Translations under genes and position numbers: made by a program
Shown: positions 17,994 through 25,785 of the stretch, piece after piece
How positions within the stretch are numbered: position 1 is the first letter of the stretch
How the letters are laid out: each line of letters starts with the position of its first letter
Source of the DNA: Sphingomicrobium lutaoense
GTDB lineage: Bacteria > Pseudomonadota > Alphaproteobacteria > Sphingomonadales > Sphingomonadaceae
NCBI RefSeq assembly: GCF_014195685.1
Contig: NZ_JACICF010000001.1
Location: 1,125,317-1,189,316 of the forward strand
Reading direction: 5' to 3'
Length of the DNA: 64,000 bases
Notes under the pieces: generated by a model
Told to the model about the DNA's origin: nothing
The model's database searches: none
The model's input: the letters and a program-made list of their open reading frames with translations, nothing else

Positions 17994-18779
17994 TTAGTGA
18001 AGATTGATCGCATCGTTGAGATAGGAAGATGCGAGCAGAGCGAAAACATAGGCCTGGATGAAGGCGATCAGCACCTCGAGGAGGCTGATGCCGATCATCA
18101 GGATGAAACTGGGCACCGAGACGAAAGCCGCAGTGGCCGCGCCGGCCGCGCCGGCATTGATCACGAAGCCGGCCAGCACCTTCAGTAGCACATGGCCCGC
18201 GGTCATCGCCACGAACAGACGAACCGCGAGGCTGAAGGGGCGCACGAGGAAGCTGATCAGTTCGATGACGAAGATGATCGGGATCATCACGAGCGGCGTG
18301 CCGTGCGGCACGAACAGGCCGAAGAACTTGATGCCATGCGTTCCGAAGCCGACCACCAGGACGATGAGGAAGGTCGCCATGGCGAGGATCGCGGTGACGG
18401 TGAGGTGACTGGTGACCGTGAAGGCATGGACGCCGACCAGCGCGGTGGGCAGCATGCCGAGCATGTTGGCGAACAGGATGAACATGAACAGCGAGAAGAT
18501 GTAGGGCACATATTTCCTGCCCTTTTCGCCGATATTGCTGTCGACCATGTCGCTGATGAAGCCGGTCACCCCTTCGACCGCCATCTGCCAGCGGCCGGGG
18601 ATCAGTTCGCGCTTCATCCCGCCGAGCATGAACAGCCAGAGGACGAGCAGCGTGAGCGCCATCCACAATGCACTGTTGGTGAAGGGGATGGCGTAGCCCG
18701 CGATCTCCCACTCCTGGCCAAACAGGGGCGTCACCTCGAACTGGTGCATCGGATCGATTTTGCCCGATTCTTCTGCCAC
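17994..18779 (-). CDS. atpB: ATP synthase F0 subunit a
   Basis: A 261-residue polytopic subunit that forms the proton half-channels beside the c-ring. Seen: five to six hydrophobic segments, the essential arginine in the LVRPFSLAVRLFVAMTAGHVLL helix and the conserved GVHAFTVTSHLTVTAILAM region. The start is the GTG at 18779, which gives the expected N-terminus MAEESGKIDPMHQF; an in-frame ATG lies at 18749. It is followed after 28 bases by atpE. Confidence 0.93.
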   Translation of the reverse strand: MAEESGKIDPMHQFEVTPLFGQEWEIAGYAIPFTNSALWMALTLLVLWLFMLGGMKRELIPGRWQMAVEGVTGFISDMVDSNIGEKGRKYVPYIFSLFMFILFANMLGMLPTALVGVHAFTVTSHLTVTAILAMATFLIVLVVGFGTHGIKFFGLFVPHGTPLVMIPIIFVIELISFLVRPFSLAVRLFVAMTAGHVLLKVLAGFVINAGAAGAATAAFVSVPSFILMIGISLLEVLIAFIQAYVFALLASSYLNDAINLH

Positions 18780-18815
18780 TTTGTCGTCCCGCGCTAAAAA
18801 ACCATGTCCGACCAG

Positions 18816-19130
18816 CTATTTGCTGGCCACTCTGATGATGCTGTAAAAGCCGCCGAGGATCCCGAGGACCATCCCGACGACCAGCAGCAAATTGCCCGTG
18901 CCGAAGATGCGGTCCGCCGCATATCCGATCACCGTGCCGCCTATCAGGCCACCGATCAGCAGCGAGAAGACCCGATTGCCCAGCCGTTCGTTCTCGTCGG
19001 GCTTGGGCTGTTTCGATCCCGTCCGCTCCATCTCCCGCGCCTGCGCGCTTCGAAGCCGCTCTTCGAGCGAATCGATGCGTTCATCCTCGGGAGTCTTCAC
19101 CGGTGCCGTATCGGGCTTTTTCTCGTCCAT
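18816..19130 (-). CDS. atpI: AtpI, F0 assembly protein
   Basis: A 104-residue protein with a charged N-terminal half and two C-terminal membrane helices (RVFSLLIGGLIGGTVIGYAAD and LLLVVGMVLGILGGFYSIIRV). This is the AtpI/AtpQ-type family that helps assemble the c-ring and sits first in F0 operons. The ATG at 19130 is set by a perfect AAGGAGG six bases upstream; the longer frame lacks such a site. It lies 36 bases before atpB. Confidence 0.88.
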   Translation of the reverse strand: MDEKKPDTAPVKTPEDERIDSLEERLRSAQAREMERTGSKQPKPDENERLGNRVFSLLIGGLIGGTVIGYAADRIFGTGNLLLVVGMVLGILGGFYSIIRVASK

Positions 19131-19217
19131 GTCCGCCTCCTTGAGAGATGCGCCAACCCTTGCGAAAAAGGCTGGCGCGGGGAGCATGGCTTCGAACAAG
19201 CCCGCCTAGGCGCCGCC

Positions 19218-19246
19218 CCTTTATGAAGGGGGCATGAGAGTGTCAA
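19218..19246 (-). promoter_or_regulatory. Predicted sigma-70-type promoter of the F0 operon
   Basis: On the minus strand a perfect TTGACA (19246-19241) is followed after 17 bases by TAAAGG (19223-19218); CATAAA at 15 bases is the other possible -10. It lies about 90 bases upstream of the atpI ATG. Confidence 0.55.
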
Positions 19247-19314
19247 CCGTCTGGACGGCCCTATCATGGCGCGGGCGCACCGTCATGCCGCACCGCAAGG
19301 CCGAGTGCGGGCGC

Positions 19315-19683
19315 CTAGCGCGCTCCGCCCGCCACCGCGCCGCAATAGTCGGGCAATGCGACAGGCTGGCCGGGAGCGCGGCGCTGCCAGCCTTCGGGAA
19401 GCTGGTACCAGCCTTTTTCGGGCGTGCGCGCCATGAGGTTGCATCCCGCGGTAATCCCGACTTCGCGCGGAGCGACCGAGCGGCGCTCGGCAAGCTGGCC
19501 GTAGAGCAGGCGGCGACGGATGTTGATGTCGCGCACCGCACGGCGCAGCGCATCCTCGGGCGTGGCGACGAAATCGAGATAGCCGTCATAGCGCTCGCCC
19601 ACCTGGCCCTTGGCGATCGCTTCCCCGACCAGCCCGGCGGGCGTGGCGGACTGGGCGGCAAGGAGGAAGAGAGCGCCGATCAC
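19315..19683 (-). CDS. ydbL: YdbL-family periplasmic protein (DUF1318)
   Basis: A 122-residue protein with a short N-terminal signal (MIGALFLLAAQSATPAG). A DUF1318-type domain follows: KGQVGERYDGYLDFVA, RRAVRDINIRRRLLYGQLA and a C-terminal GCNLMARTPEKGWYQLPEGW. In E. coli YdbL modulates the YdbH-YnbE bridge that moves phospholipids to the outer membrane. The start is a GTG overlapping the ynbE stop (GTGA), so translation is coupled. The C-terminus keeps one further cysteine. Confidence 0.85.
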   Translation of the reverse strand: MIGALFLLAAQSATPAGLVGEAIAKGQVGERYDGYLDFVATPEDALRRAVRDINIRRRLLYGQLAERRSVAPREVGITAGCNLMARTPEKGWYQLPEGWQRRAPGQPVALPDYCGAVAGGAR

Positions 19684-19904
19684 TCGGGCGTCTCCCGCGG
19701 TTCGTCGGGTACCTGCTCGGGCGCGGTCGGGAAGGCGTCGGGATTATCGGTGATGAGCGTATCGACCTCGCGGTCGAGACGCACGAGCACTTCCTGTTCG
19801 ACGCGGACATTCAGATTGATGTCGATCGGCTTGTCGGGGGGATCGACGGTGATGCAGCCTCCCAGGGCAAGCGCAGGGCCTGCCAGCAATAGGTGTTTCT
19901 TCAT
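19680..19904 (-). CDS. ynbE: YnbE-like outer membrane lipoprotein
   Basis: A 74-residue lipoprotein: a signal ending in the lipobox LALGGC, then VDPPDKPIDINLNVRVEQEVLVRLDRE, the YnbE core whose beta strand pairs with the C-terminus of YdbH. An acidic Pro-rich tail of about 20 residues follows. AAGGAGG lies 8 bases before the ATG. It overlaps ydbH and ydbL by 4 bases each, giving a strictly coupled three-gene operon. Confidence 0.88.
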   Translation of the reverse strand: MKKHLLLAGPALALGGCITVDPPDKPIDINLNVRVEQEVLVRLDREVDTLITDNPDAFPTAPEQVPDEPRETPE

Positions 19905-22900
19905 GGCATGTCCTCCTTACGGACGTCGGGCAATGGTTGGTCTTCGGCGCGATCGGGCGCGGGTTCGCTATCCTTTTCGTGCCGCAGACGGCGGGTCTCG
20001 ATGAGCGCATCCGGAATATTCTCGAGCGGCCCGGGCAGCACGTCGGCGATGAGCGGCTTGGGATCATCGAAGCTGCGCATGGTGGCGATGAGCGCGCGGA
20101 AGGGACCGCTGATCGTGACGTTGAGATTGACCGGGATGTTGCTGACCTGGCGAACGATGCGCGCGGCCGTGGTTTCGCCCAGCCGCACCCCGTCGATGTC
20201 CATGCGGGTTGCGAATTCGCCATCGAGATCGCCGTCGAGGCGGACGATCATCTTTTCATAGGCGATCGAGCGCAGCACGCTGGCGGCAAGGCGCGGGCCG
20301 AGGCTCAGCTTGCCGAGCGATCCGACATATTCGATCGTGCCGCCGCCTTCGCGCGCATCGAGGCGCCCGCCGACCAGCCGCCCGCCATCCTCGTCGAAGA
20401 TGGTCGGAATGACGCCGTCGAAGATGCCGGTCATCCTGACCGTATTGTCGAATTCGAGCCGTTCGACGAACAAGGCGCTGTCGAAGGCGATGAGTTCGAA
20501 GGTCAGCCGCTTGTCGGCGGGCGCGCCGAAGTTGAGGATGGTTTCGCGCAGGATGAGCTGGCCGCCCATGAAGGGCCAGAGCCCGCGCTCCACCTTCACC
20601 AACTGGCCCGGGAGAAGCTGGTAGGTGACCACCCCGTCATTGACGGGAATACCGGGGTTGACGAGATCGACGGTGAGGCGCTGGCCGGGGCCGGTGACGA
20701 GATTGAGGAGATCGGTGAACACGATCCGCGTGTCGAGCCCTTCGACCGGGCCGAAGCTGGCCGCGAAATCGGCATCACTTATGTCGAAGGTACCGGTCGA
20801 GACGACTTCGGGGCCGCCCCAGGCGATGCGCCCCACGCCTTCGACATCGGCGGTGACGAGCGCGATCACGCCCTGCGTGAGCGGCGTGAGTTCCTCGGGC
20901 TGGAGCCCTTCGTCGAAACGGATGCCCGGCACCTTCAAATCGGCTTCGCCGAGGCCGGTGTCGAGCGAATGGTGGATGGCGACATCCATGATGTGCCGCC
21001 CGCTATAGGGATGCAGCAGGCTCCCCGTCGCCTCGATCTGGTCGTCGATGAGGGTGAAGACAACATCCTCGCTGATGAGCGGGTAGAAACGCACTTCCTC
21101 GGCACGGTCGCTGACCGTGAGGTCGCCGACAATCGACAGTTCGCCGTCGATCACCTGCCAGATGCCGAGGATCTCGCTCAATTCGAGCGGCACGTCGCCG
21201 ATGATCGCGGTGCCGCCCGCGATGGTGCCATTGACGCCGGGGCCGTCGAAGGTGCCTTTCACTTCCTCGCCCGTCAGGCGGACGGGGCTGGTCGCGCTTC
21301 CCATCACCGCATTGACATTGGCCAAGCGGAAATATTCGCCGCCGACCAGTTCGCCCCGCTCGGCATCGAGCGCAAAGGGATTGCCCCCCAGCTGGCCGCG
21401 GAGGCGGATATTGCCGCTGGTGAAGCCGATATCGACTCCGCGACCGCTGCCACGCACGATTGCGCCGTTCTTCGCGCAGAGCGACATCCGGCCCGGCCCC
21501 AGGCGCAAGCCGCTGGCGCGCAGGCTGCGGAAGGCGACCGGGGTGCAGCCCTCGGCAATGCGGAAGCTGCCGTCGGGGGCGATGCGTCCGGCGAGCGGCA
21601 GTTCGACACCTTCGATACGCCCGCCCGAGAAGGGGCCGGACAGGCGGGCCCGCCCATTGAAGAGGATCGTTCCCGATGCCTGCTGGCGGAAACGCAGCCG
21701 GTCGAGGTCGATGCTGGCATTGCCCGCGGTGTAGGGCGCGGTTTCGAGGATGCCGCTGGGACCATCGGGGCCCGGCGGGTCATCGAGGATGAGGCGCATC
21801 TGGGGAAGATCGCCCCCCGAGAGGCGCAGCGGTCCGGTCATGCGCAGCGCGCGCCCGTCCCACATCGCGATGCCGTCGAGCGCGAGGCGGGCGCCCGCGT
21901 CGGCGCGCGCCTCGAAGCGCGTGAGCCTTGCGTTGAAGGCATCCTCGCCCTGCTCGACGCGGAAAGCGAGATCGGCGTCGAAGCCCGCGAGATTGCGCTG
22001 AAGGGCGCGGGCGAGCTTGGCGCCGATGGGTTCGAGCGGGGTTTTGCGAAGACCGCTCACCGCATCGACCATATTGCCGAGCAGCGCGGCATCGACCGCG
22101 GCGTCGCTTGCGGCGGCGCGTCCTTCGAACAGATAGGTGCCCTTTTTCAGATTGGCGCGCCATGCGCCCGAGGAGGTCAGGCGCCGGACCGTGGCGAGAT
22201 CCTCGCGGCTGGCCTGGCCGCGCAGGCGATACTGGCCCTTGAGTTCATCGAGCGGGCCTTCGGCAGTCAGCCGGGCGCGCACGTCCCCTGCCGCGATGCC
22301 GCCTGTAGCAAGGCGCCGTGCCGAGAGAAGCGCACGCGAATCGTAGAAGCGGTCGAAGCCTTCGCTGACCGTGGCGTCGAGTTCGACGATGGGCGCGGCG
22401 AGCGAGAAGGCCTTGCCGCAGGCCAGTTGCGCGGCGCGCACGGGGCCATCCAGGCTGATCCGGCGCGCCGCGATCGCGACGTCGAGAAGCGCGCGGGCAC
22501 CGTCGCTTTCGCAGGCGCCGAATTCCATGTCGGGCGCCGAGGCGGCGAGCTTGCCCTTGAAGCCGCCGCTCAAATTGCCGACGCCGTGCGCGGCGATGCC
22601 CACCGGACCGTAAGGTGTGATGAGCGCGAGGCGCGAATCGGCAAGATCGACCGAGAGGTCCGGGAGGGTGAAGGGCTTGCCGCTGGGTTCGGGCAGCAAG
22701 CGGTCGATCGCGCCGAAAGTGAGCGTGCCATCCTCGAGCAGCCGTGCGCGGGCGCGCACGCCGCGGGCCTTGACGCGATAGACGCTGACTTCGCCGAACA
22801 GGCTGATGCGGGTCTTCAGTTCGACGAAATCGGCAACGAGGTCGGGATCGGCGGGATCGCCGAGCCGGAGGTTGCGGATGCGCTGGGTGCGCAGGCCCAC

Positions 22901-23098
22901 CCGTTCGAGATCGTAGCTGGCGGGAACGTCCTTGTTGGCGAGCTGGTCGGCGATGAGATCGTCGACGATCGGGCGGCGCTGGGTCCAGGCGACGAGCGCG
23001 GCAATGAGCATGACGAGTAGGAGCACGACCGCCGTTCGTTTGGCGGCGCGCCTTTTGCGGCCGCGCCGGCGCGGCTGGATTTCACCCTCGTCACTCAC
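19901..23098 (-). CDS. ydbH: YdbH-family AsmA-like intermembrane phospholipid transporter
   Basis: A 1065-residue protein. A basic N-terminus and one membrane helix (about 19-41, VVLLLVMLIAALVAW) anchor it in the inner membrane. The rest is a long periplasmic repeat of beta strands rich in Gly, Leu and Asp, as in the YdbH/TamB/YhdP bridge proteins, and it closes with a DUF2125-like segment (NLNVTISGPFRALIATMRSFDDPKPLI). The family forms hydrophobic grooves that carry phospholipids across the periplasm; YdbH works with YnbE. The start is a GTG at 23098 with a weak ribosome-binding site. Gene order and overlaps with ynbE and ydbL support the assignment strongly. Confidence 0.86.
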   Translation of the reverse strand: MSDEGEIQPRRRGRKRRAAKRTAVVLLLVMLIAALVAWTQRRPIVDDLIADQLANKDVPASYDLERVGLRTQRIRNLRLGDPADPDLVADFVELKTRISLFGEVSVYRVKARGVRARARLLEDGTLTFGAIDRLLPEPSGKPFTLPDLSVDLADSRLALITPYGPVGIAAHGVGNLSGGFKGKLAASAPDMEFGACESDGARALLDVAIAARRISLDGPVRAAQLACGKAFSLAAPIVELDATVSEGFDRFYDSRALLSARRLATGGIAAGDVRARLTAEGPLDELKGQYRLRGQASREDLATVRRLTSSGAWRANLKKGTYLFEGRAAASDAAVDAALLGNMVDAVSGLRKTPLEPIGAKLARALQRNLAGFDADLAFRVEQGEDAFNARLTRFEARADAGARLALDGIAMWDGRALRMTGPLRLSGGDLPQMRLILDDPPGPDGPSGILETAPYTAGNASIDLDRLRFRQQASGTILFNGRARLSGPFSGGRIEGVELPLAGRIAPDGSFRIAEGCTPVAFRSLRASGLRLGPGRMSLCAKNGAIVRGSGRGVDIGFTSGNIRLRGQLGGNPFALDAERGELVGGEYFRLANVNAVMGSATSPVRLTGEEVKGTFDGPGVNGTIAGGTAIIGDVPLELSEILGIWQVIDGELSIVGDLTVSDRAEEVRFYPLISEDVVFTLIDDQIEATGSLLHPYSGRHIMDVAIHHSLDTGLGEADLKVPGIRFDEGLQPEELTPLTQGVIALVTADVEGVGRIAWGGPEVVSTGTFDISDADFAASFGPVEGLDTRIVFTDLLNLVTGPGQRLTVDLVNPGIPVNDGVVTYQLLPGQLVKVERGLWPFMGGQLILRETILNFGAPADKRLTFELIAFDSALFVERLEFDNTVRMTGIFDGVIPTIFDEDGGRLVGGRLDAREGGGTIEYVGSLGKLSLGPRLAASVLRSIAYEKMIVRLDGDLDGEFATRMDIDGVRLGETTAARIVRQVSNIPVNLNVTISGPFRALIATMRSFDDPKPLIADVLPGPLENIPDALIETRRLRHEKDSEPAPDRAEDQPLPDVRKEDMP

Positions 23099-23177
23099 AA
23101 AAGGCTTAAATCCCGCCTGTCCGTTCCGTTCCCGAAGCGAACTTGATTGGCACCCGTCCCGTCCCTAAGCAATCGAA

Positions 23178-23852
23178 ATGGCTGACAACCCCAACAAGGG
23201 GCATCGCGCCCGATTGCGTATGCGTCTGTTCGAGGGGGGCGAAAAGGCTCTCCACGACCATGAACTCGTCGAATATCTCCTCGCGCTCGCGATTCCGCGG
23301 CGCGATACCAAGGGGCTCGCCAAGGAACTGCTGGCCAAGTTCGGGGATATCGGGCGCCTCCTGGGCGCCGATGCCGACACGCTTCGCCGCGAGGGACTGT
23401 CCGAGGGGGTGATCGGCACGCTCAAGATCGCCGAAGCGAGCGCGCGGCGGCTGCTCGAGACCAAAATCGAGGGGCGGCCGCTCCTTACCAATTTCGATGC
23501 ACTGGGCGATTATCTGCAGGCGACCATGGCGCACCGCGCGACCGAGGAAGTGCGCGTCCTCTTTCTCAACGCCAAGAACATGCTCATCGCCAACGAGGCG
23601 ATGTGGACCGGCTCGGTCGATGAAAGTTCGGTCCATGTGCGCGAGATCATTGCCCGCGCGATTGCCTTGGGCGCGACCGGCCTCATCCTCGTCCACAACC
23701 ATCCGTCGGGCGATCCCCAGCCCAGCCCGCAGGATATCTGCCTCACCCGAGAGCTGACCGACGCGGCGCGGCACATGAAGATCGCGGTGCATGACCATGT
23801 CATCGTCGCGGGCGGCGGGCGCGTGTCGCTGCGCGCCGAGGGGCTGATCTGA
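23178..23852 (+). CDS. radC: RadC/JAB-domain protein
   Basis: A 224-residue protein of the RadC family. The N-terminal UPF0758 helix-hairpin-helix part runs to about residue 95 (GHRARLRMRLFEGGEKAL). The JAB/MPN domain that follows carries the metal motif HNHPSGDPQPSPQD and the upstream catalytic glutamate region. Despite its name, a direct role in recombination repair is not supported for the family, and its activity is unknown. It is divergent from ydbH across a 79-base gap. Confidence 0.9.
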   Translation: MADNPNKGHRARLRMRLFEGGEKALHDHELVEYLLALAIPRRDTKGLAKELLAKFGDIGRLLGADADTLRREGLSEGVIGTLKIAEASARRLLETKIEGRPLLTNFDALGDYLQATMAHRATEEVRVLFLNAKNMLIANEAMWTGSVDESSVHVREIIARAIALGATGLILVHNHPSGDPQPSPQDICLTRELTDAARHMKIAVHDHVIVAGGGRVSLRAEGLI

Positions 23853-23914
23853 TTGTAAGCGGAGGCTGGCGCTGCTAGGCGCGCGGCGAACCCACAGCCA
23901 GAACGAGGATTCGC

Positions 23915-25249
23915 ATGGTCCCCCGCTACGCCCGCCCCGAGATGACCGCCATCTGGGAGGCCAAGAACCGCTTTTTCATCTGGTGGCAGATCGAGGTTTT
24001 CGCCGCCGAGGCGATGGGGAAAATCGGGATGATCCCCGCCGAGGACGCGGCGACGATCCGCAAGGCCTATGACGACAATGCAATCGGCGAGATCGATGTC
24101 GAGGCGATCGACGAGATCGAGAAGGTCACCAAGCATGACGTCATCGCCTTCCTGACCTGGGCGGGCGAAAAGCTGGGTCCCGAGCGGCGCTGGCTGCACC
24201 AGGGGATGACCTCTTCGGACGTTCTCGACACCAGCCTTGCGGTGCAGCTGACGCAGGCCGCCGACATCCTCATCGCCGATCTCGAACAATTGCTCGAGGT
24301 GCTCAAGCGGCGGGCGTTCGAGCACAAGCTAACCCCGACGATCGGGCGCAGCCATGGCATCCATGCCGAGCCGGTGACCTTCGGGCTGAAGATGGCGCAG
24401 GCCTATGCCGAGTTCGACCGCAACCTTTCCCGCCTCAAGGCGGCGCGCGAGGAAATCGCCACCTGCGCGATTTCGGGCGCGGTCGGCACCTTTGCCAATG
24501 TCGACCCGCGGGTCGAGGAGCATGTCGCGAAGGAATTGGGACTGACCCCCGAGCCGACCTCGACGCAGGTCATTCCGCGCGACCGCCACGCCGCCTTCTT
24601 CGCCACGCTGGGCGTGATCGCCTCGTCGATCGAGCGGCTTGCGGTCGAGGTTCGCCATCTCCAGCGCACCGAAGTGCTCGAGGCCGAGGAATATTTCTCC
24701 AAGGGGCAGAAGGGCTCCTCGGCGATGCCGCACAAGCGCAATCCCATCCTCACCGAAAATCTCACCGGGCTGGCGCGCATGGTACGCTCCGCCGTGGTGC
24801 CCGCGATGGAGAATGTCGCACTTTGGCACGAGCGGGACATCTCGCATTCCTCGGTCGAGCGTTTCATCGGTCCCGATGCCACCATCACGCTGGATTTCGC
24901 GCTCGCGCGGCTGACCGGGGTGATGGACAAACTGCTCGTCTACCCCGAGCGGATGATGAAGAATATGGACCGCATGGGCGGGCTCATCCATTCTCAGCGG
25001 GTGCTGCTGGCGCTGACGCAGGCGGGGCTGAGCCGCGAGGATGCCTATGCGATCGTCCAGCGAAACGCGATGAAGGTGTGGCAGTCGGATGGCGAGCTGC
25101 AACTGCTTGACCTGCTCAAGGCCGATCGCGACGTGACCGAGCGCATCGCGCCCGAAAAGCTCGAGGAAAGTTTCGACCTCGACTATCACCTTCGCCGGGT
25201 CGACACGATCTTCGAGCGGGTGTTCGGCGAAGGGGCGACGGCGGATTGA
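23915..25249 (+). CDS. purB: Adenylosuccinate lyase
   Basis: A 444-residue fumarase/aspartase-superfamily lyase that acts twice in purine synthesis, on SAICAR and on adenylosuccinate. The signature loop GSSAMPHKRNPI is present, with the catalytic histidine region GRSHGIHAEPVTFG and the TSSDVLDT substrate motif. Length is close to the usual 430-460. It is the first gene of a coupled set: the heme oxygenase TTG overlaps its stop (TTGA). The pairing of a purine gene with a light-sensor operon looks positional rather than functional. Confidence 0.96.
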   Translation: MVPRYARPEMTAIWEAKNRFFIWWQIEVFAAEAMGKIGMIPAEDAATIRKAYDDNAIGEIDVEAIDEIEKVTKHDVIAFLTWAGEKLGPERRWLHQGMTSSDVLDTSLAVQLTQAADILIADLEQLLEVLKRRAFEHKLTPTIGRSHGIHAEPVTFGLKMAQAYAEFDRNLSRLKAAREEIATCAISGAVGTFANVDPRVEEHVAKELGLTPEPTSTQVIPRDRHAAFFATLGVIASSIERLAVEVRHLQRTEVLEAEEYFSKGQKGSSAMPHKRNPILTENLTGLARMVRSAVVPAMENVALWHERDISHSSVERFIGPDATITLDFALARLTGVMDKLLVYPERMMKNMDRMGGLIHSQRVLLALTQAGLSREDAYAIVQRNAMKVWQSDGELQLLDLLKADRDVTERIAPEKLEESFDLDYHLRRVDTIFERVFGEGATAD

Positions 25250-25785
25250 GCGCGCGCGCAGCCCTCAAGTCCGCGACGCGGTCGGCCCATGAGCGGCTCG
25301 ACGCGCATTTTTCCCGCTACGACCTGTCCTCGAAAGGGGGTTATGCCGCTTTCCTGAGCGCGCATGCCGCCGCTTATCTGCCTGTCGAGCAGGCGTTGAC
25401 CCGAAGCGGGATCGGGCGGCTCCTTCCCTGCTGGGAAGAGATGCGGCGCGGACATCTCCTGGTCGAGGACGTGCGGGAAATGGGCATGGCGTTGCCCTCG
25501 CCCGTGCCCGCGCCCGAACTTGACGGCGATGCCGCGCTTCTGGGAGCGGCCTATGTGCTCGAAGGGTCGCGGCTGGGCGGCAAGCTGCTCGGTCCGGCGG
25601 TGGGCGCGGGCTTTCCCGCCCGGTTCCTTTCACACCGCTCTCCCATGCGCTGGGGCGAATTCGTTGCGATTCTCGAGGACAATCTCTATCCATCGGGACG
25701 AATGGACCTGGCAGTCGATGCGGCGCGCGCGACTTTCGGGGCGTTTTTCGATGCGGCCCGGGTTTGCGCAAGCGGGGACGAATGA
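25246..25785 (+). CDS. bphO: Heme oxygenase (biliverdin-producing, BphO type)
   Basis: A 179-residue heme oxygenase-like protein. It has the N-terminal proximal-histidine region (KSATRSAHERLDAHFSRYDL), the central YVLEGSRLGGKLL helix with the flexible distal glycines, and a C-terminal helix ending FGAFFDAARV. These enzymes open heme to biliverdin, the chromophore of bacteriophytochromes. The start is a TTG (25246) whose codon overlaps the purB stop. The gene's own stop overlaps the phytochrome ATG (ATGA). This pairing makes the biliverdin-supply role convincing. Confidence 0.87.
   Translation: MSARAALKSATRSAHERLDAHFSRYDLSSKGGYAAFLSAHAAAYLPVEQALTRSGIGRLLPCWEEMRRGHLLVEDVREMGMALPSPVPAPELDGDAALLGAAYVLEGSRLGGKLLGPAVGAGFPARFLSHRSPMRWGEFVAILEDNLYPSGRMDLAVDAARATFGAFFDAARVCASGDE

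Noticed and set aside
19937-23020. A 1027-codon plus-strand open frame opposite ydbH
   Set aside because: Same antisense effect. The ydbH-ynbE-ydbL order and overlaps on the minus strand decide the coding strand.
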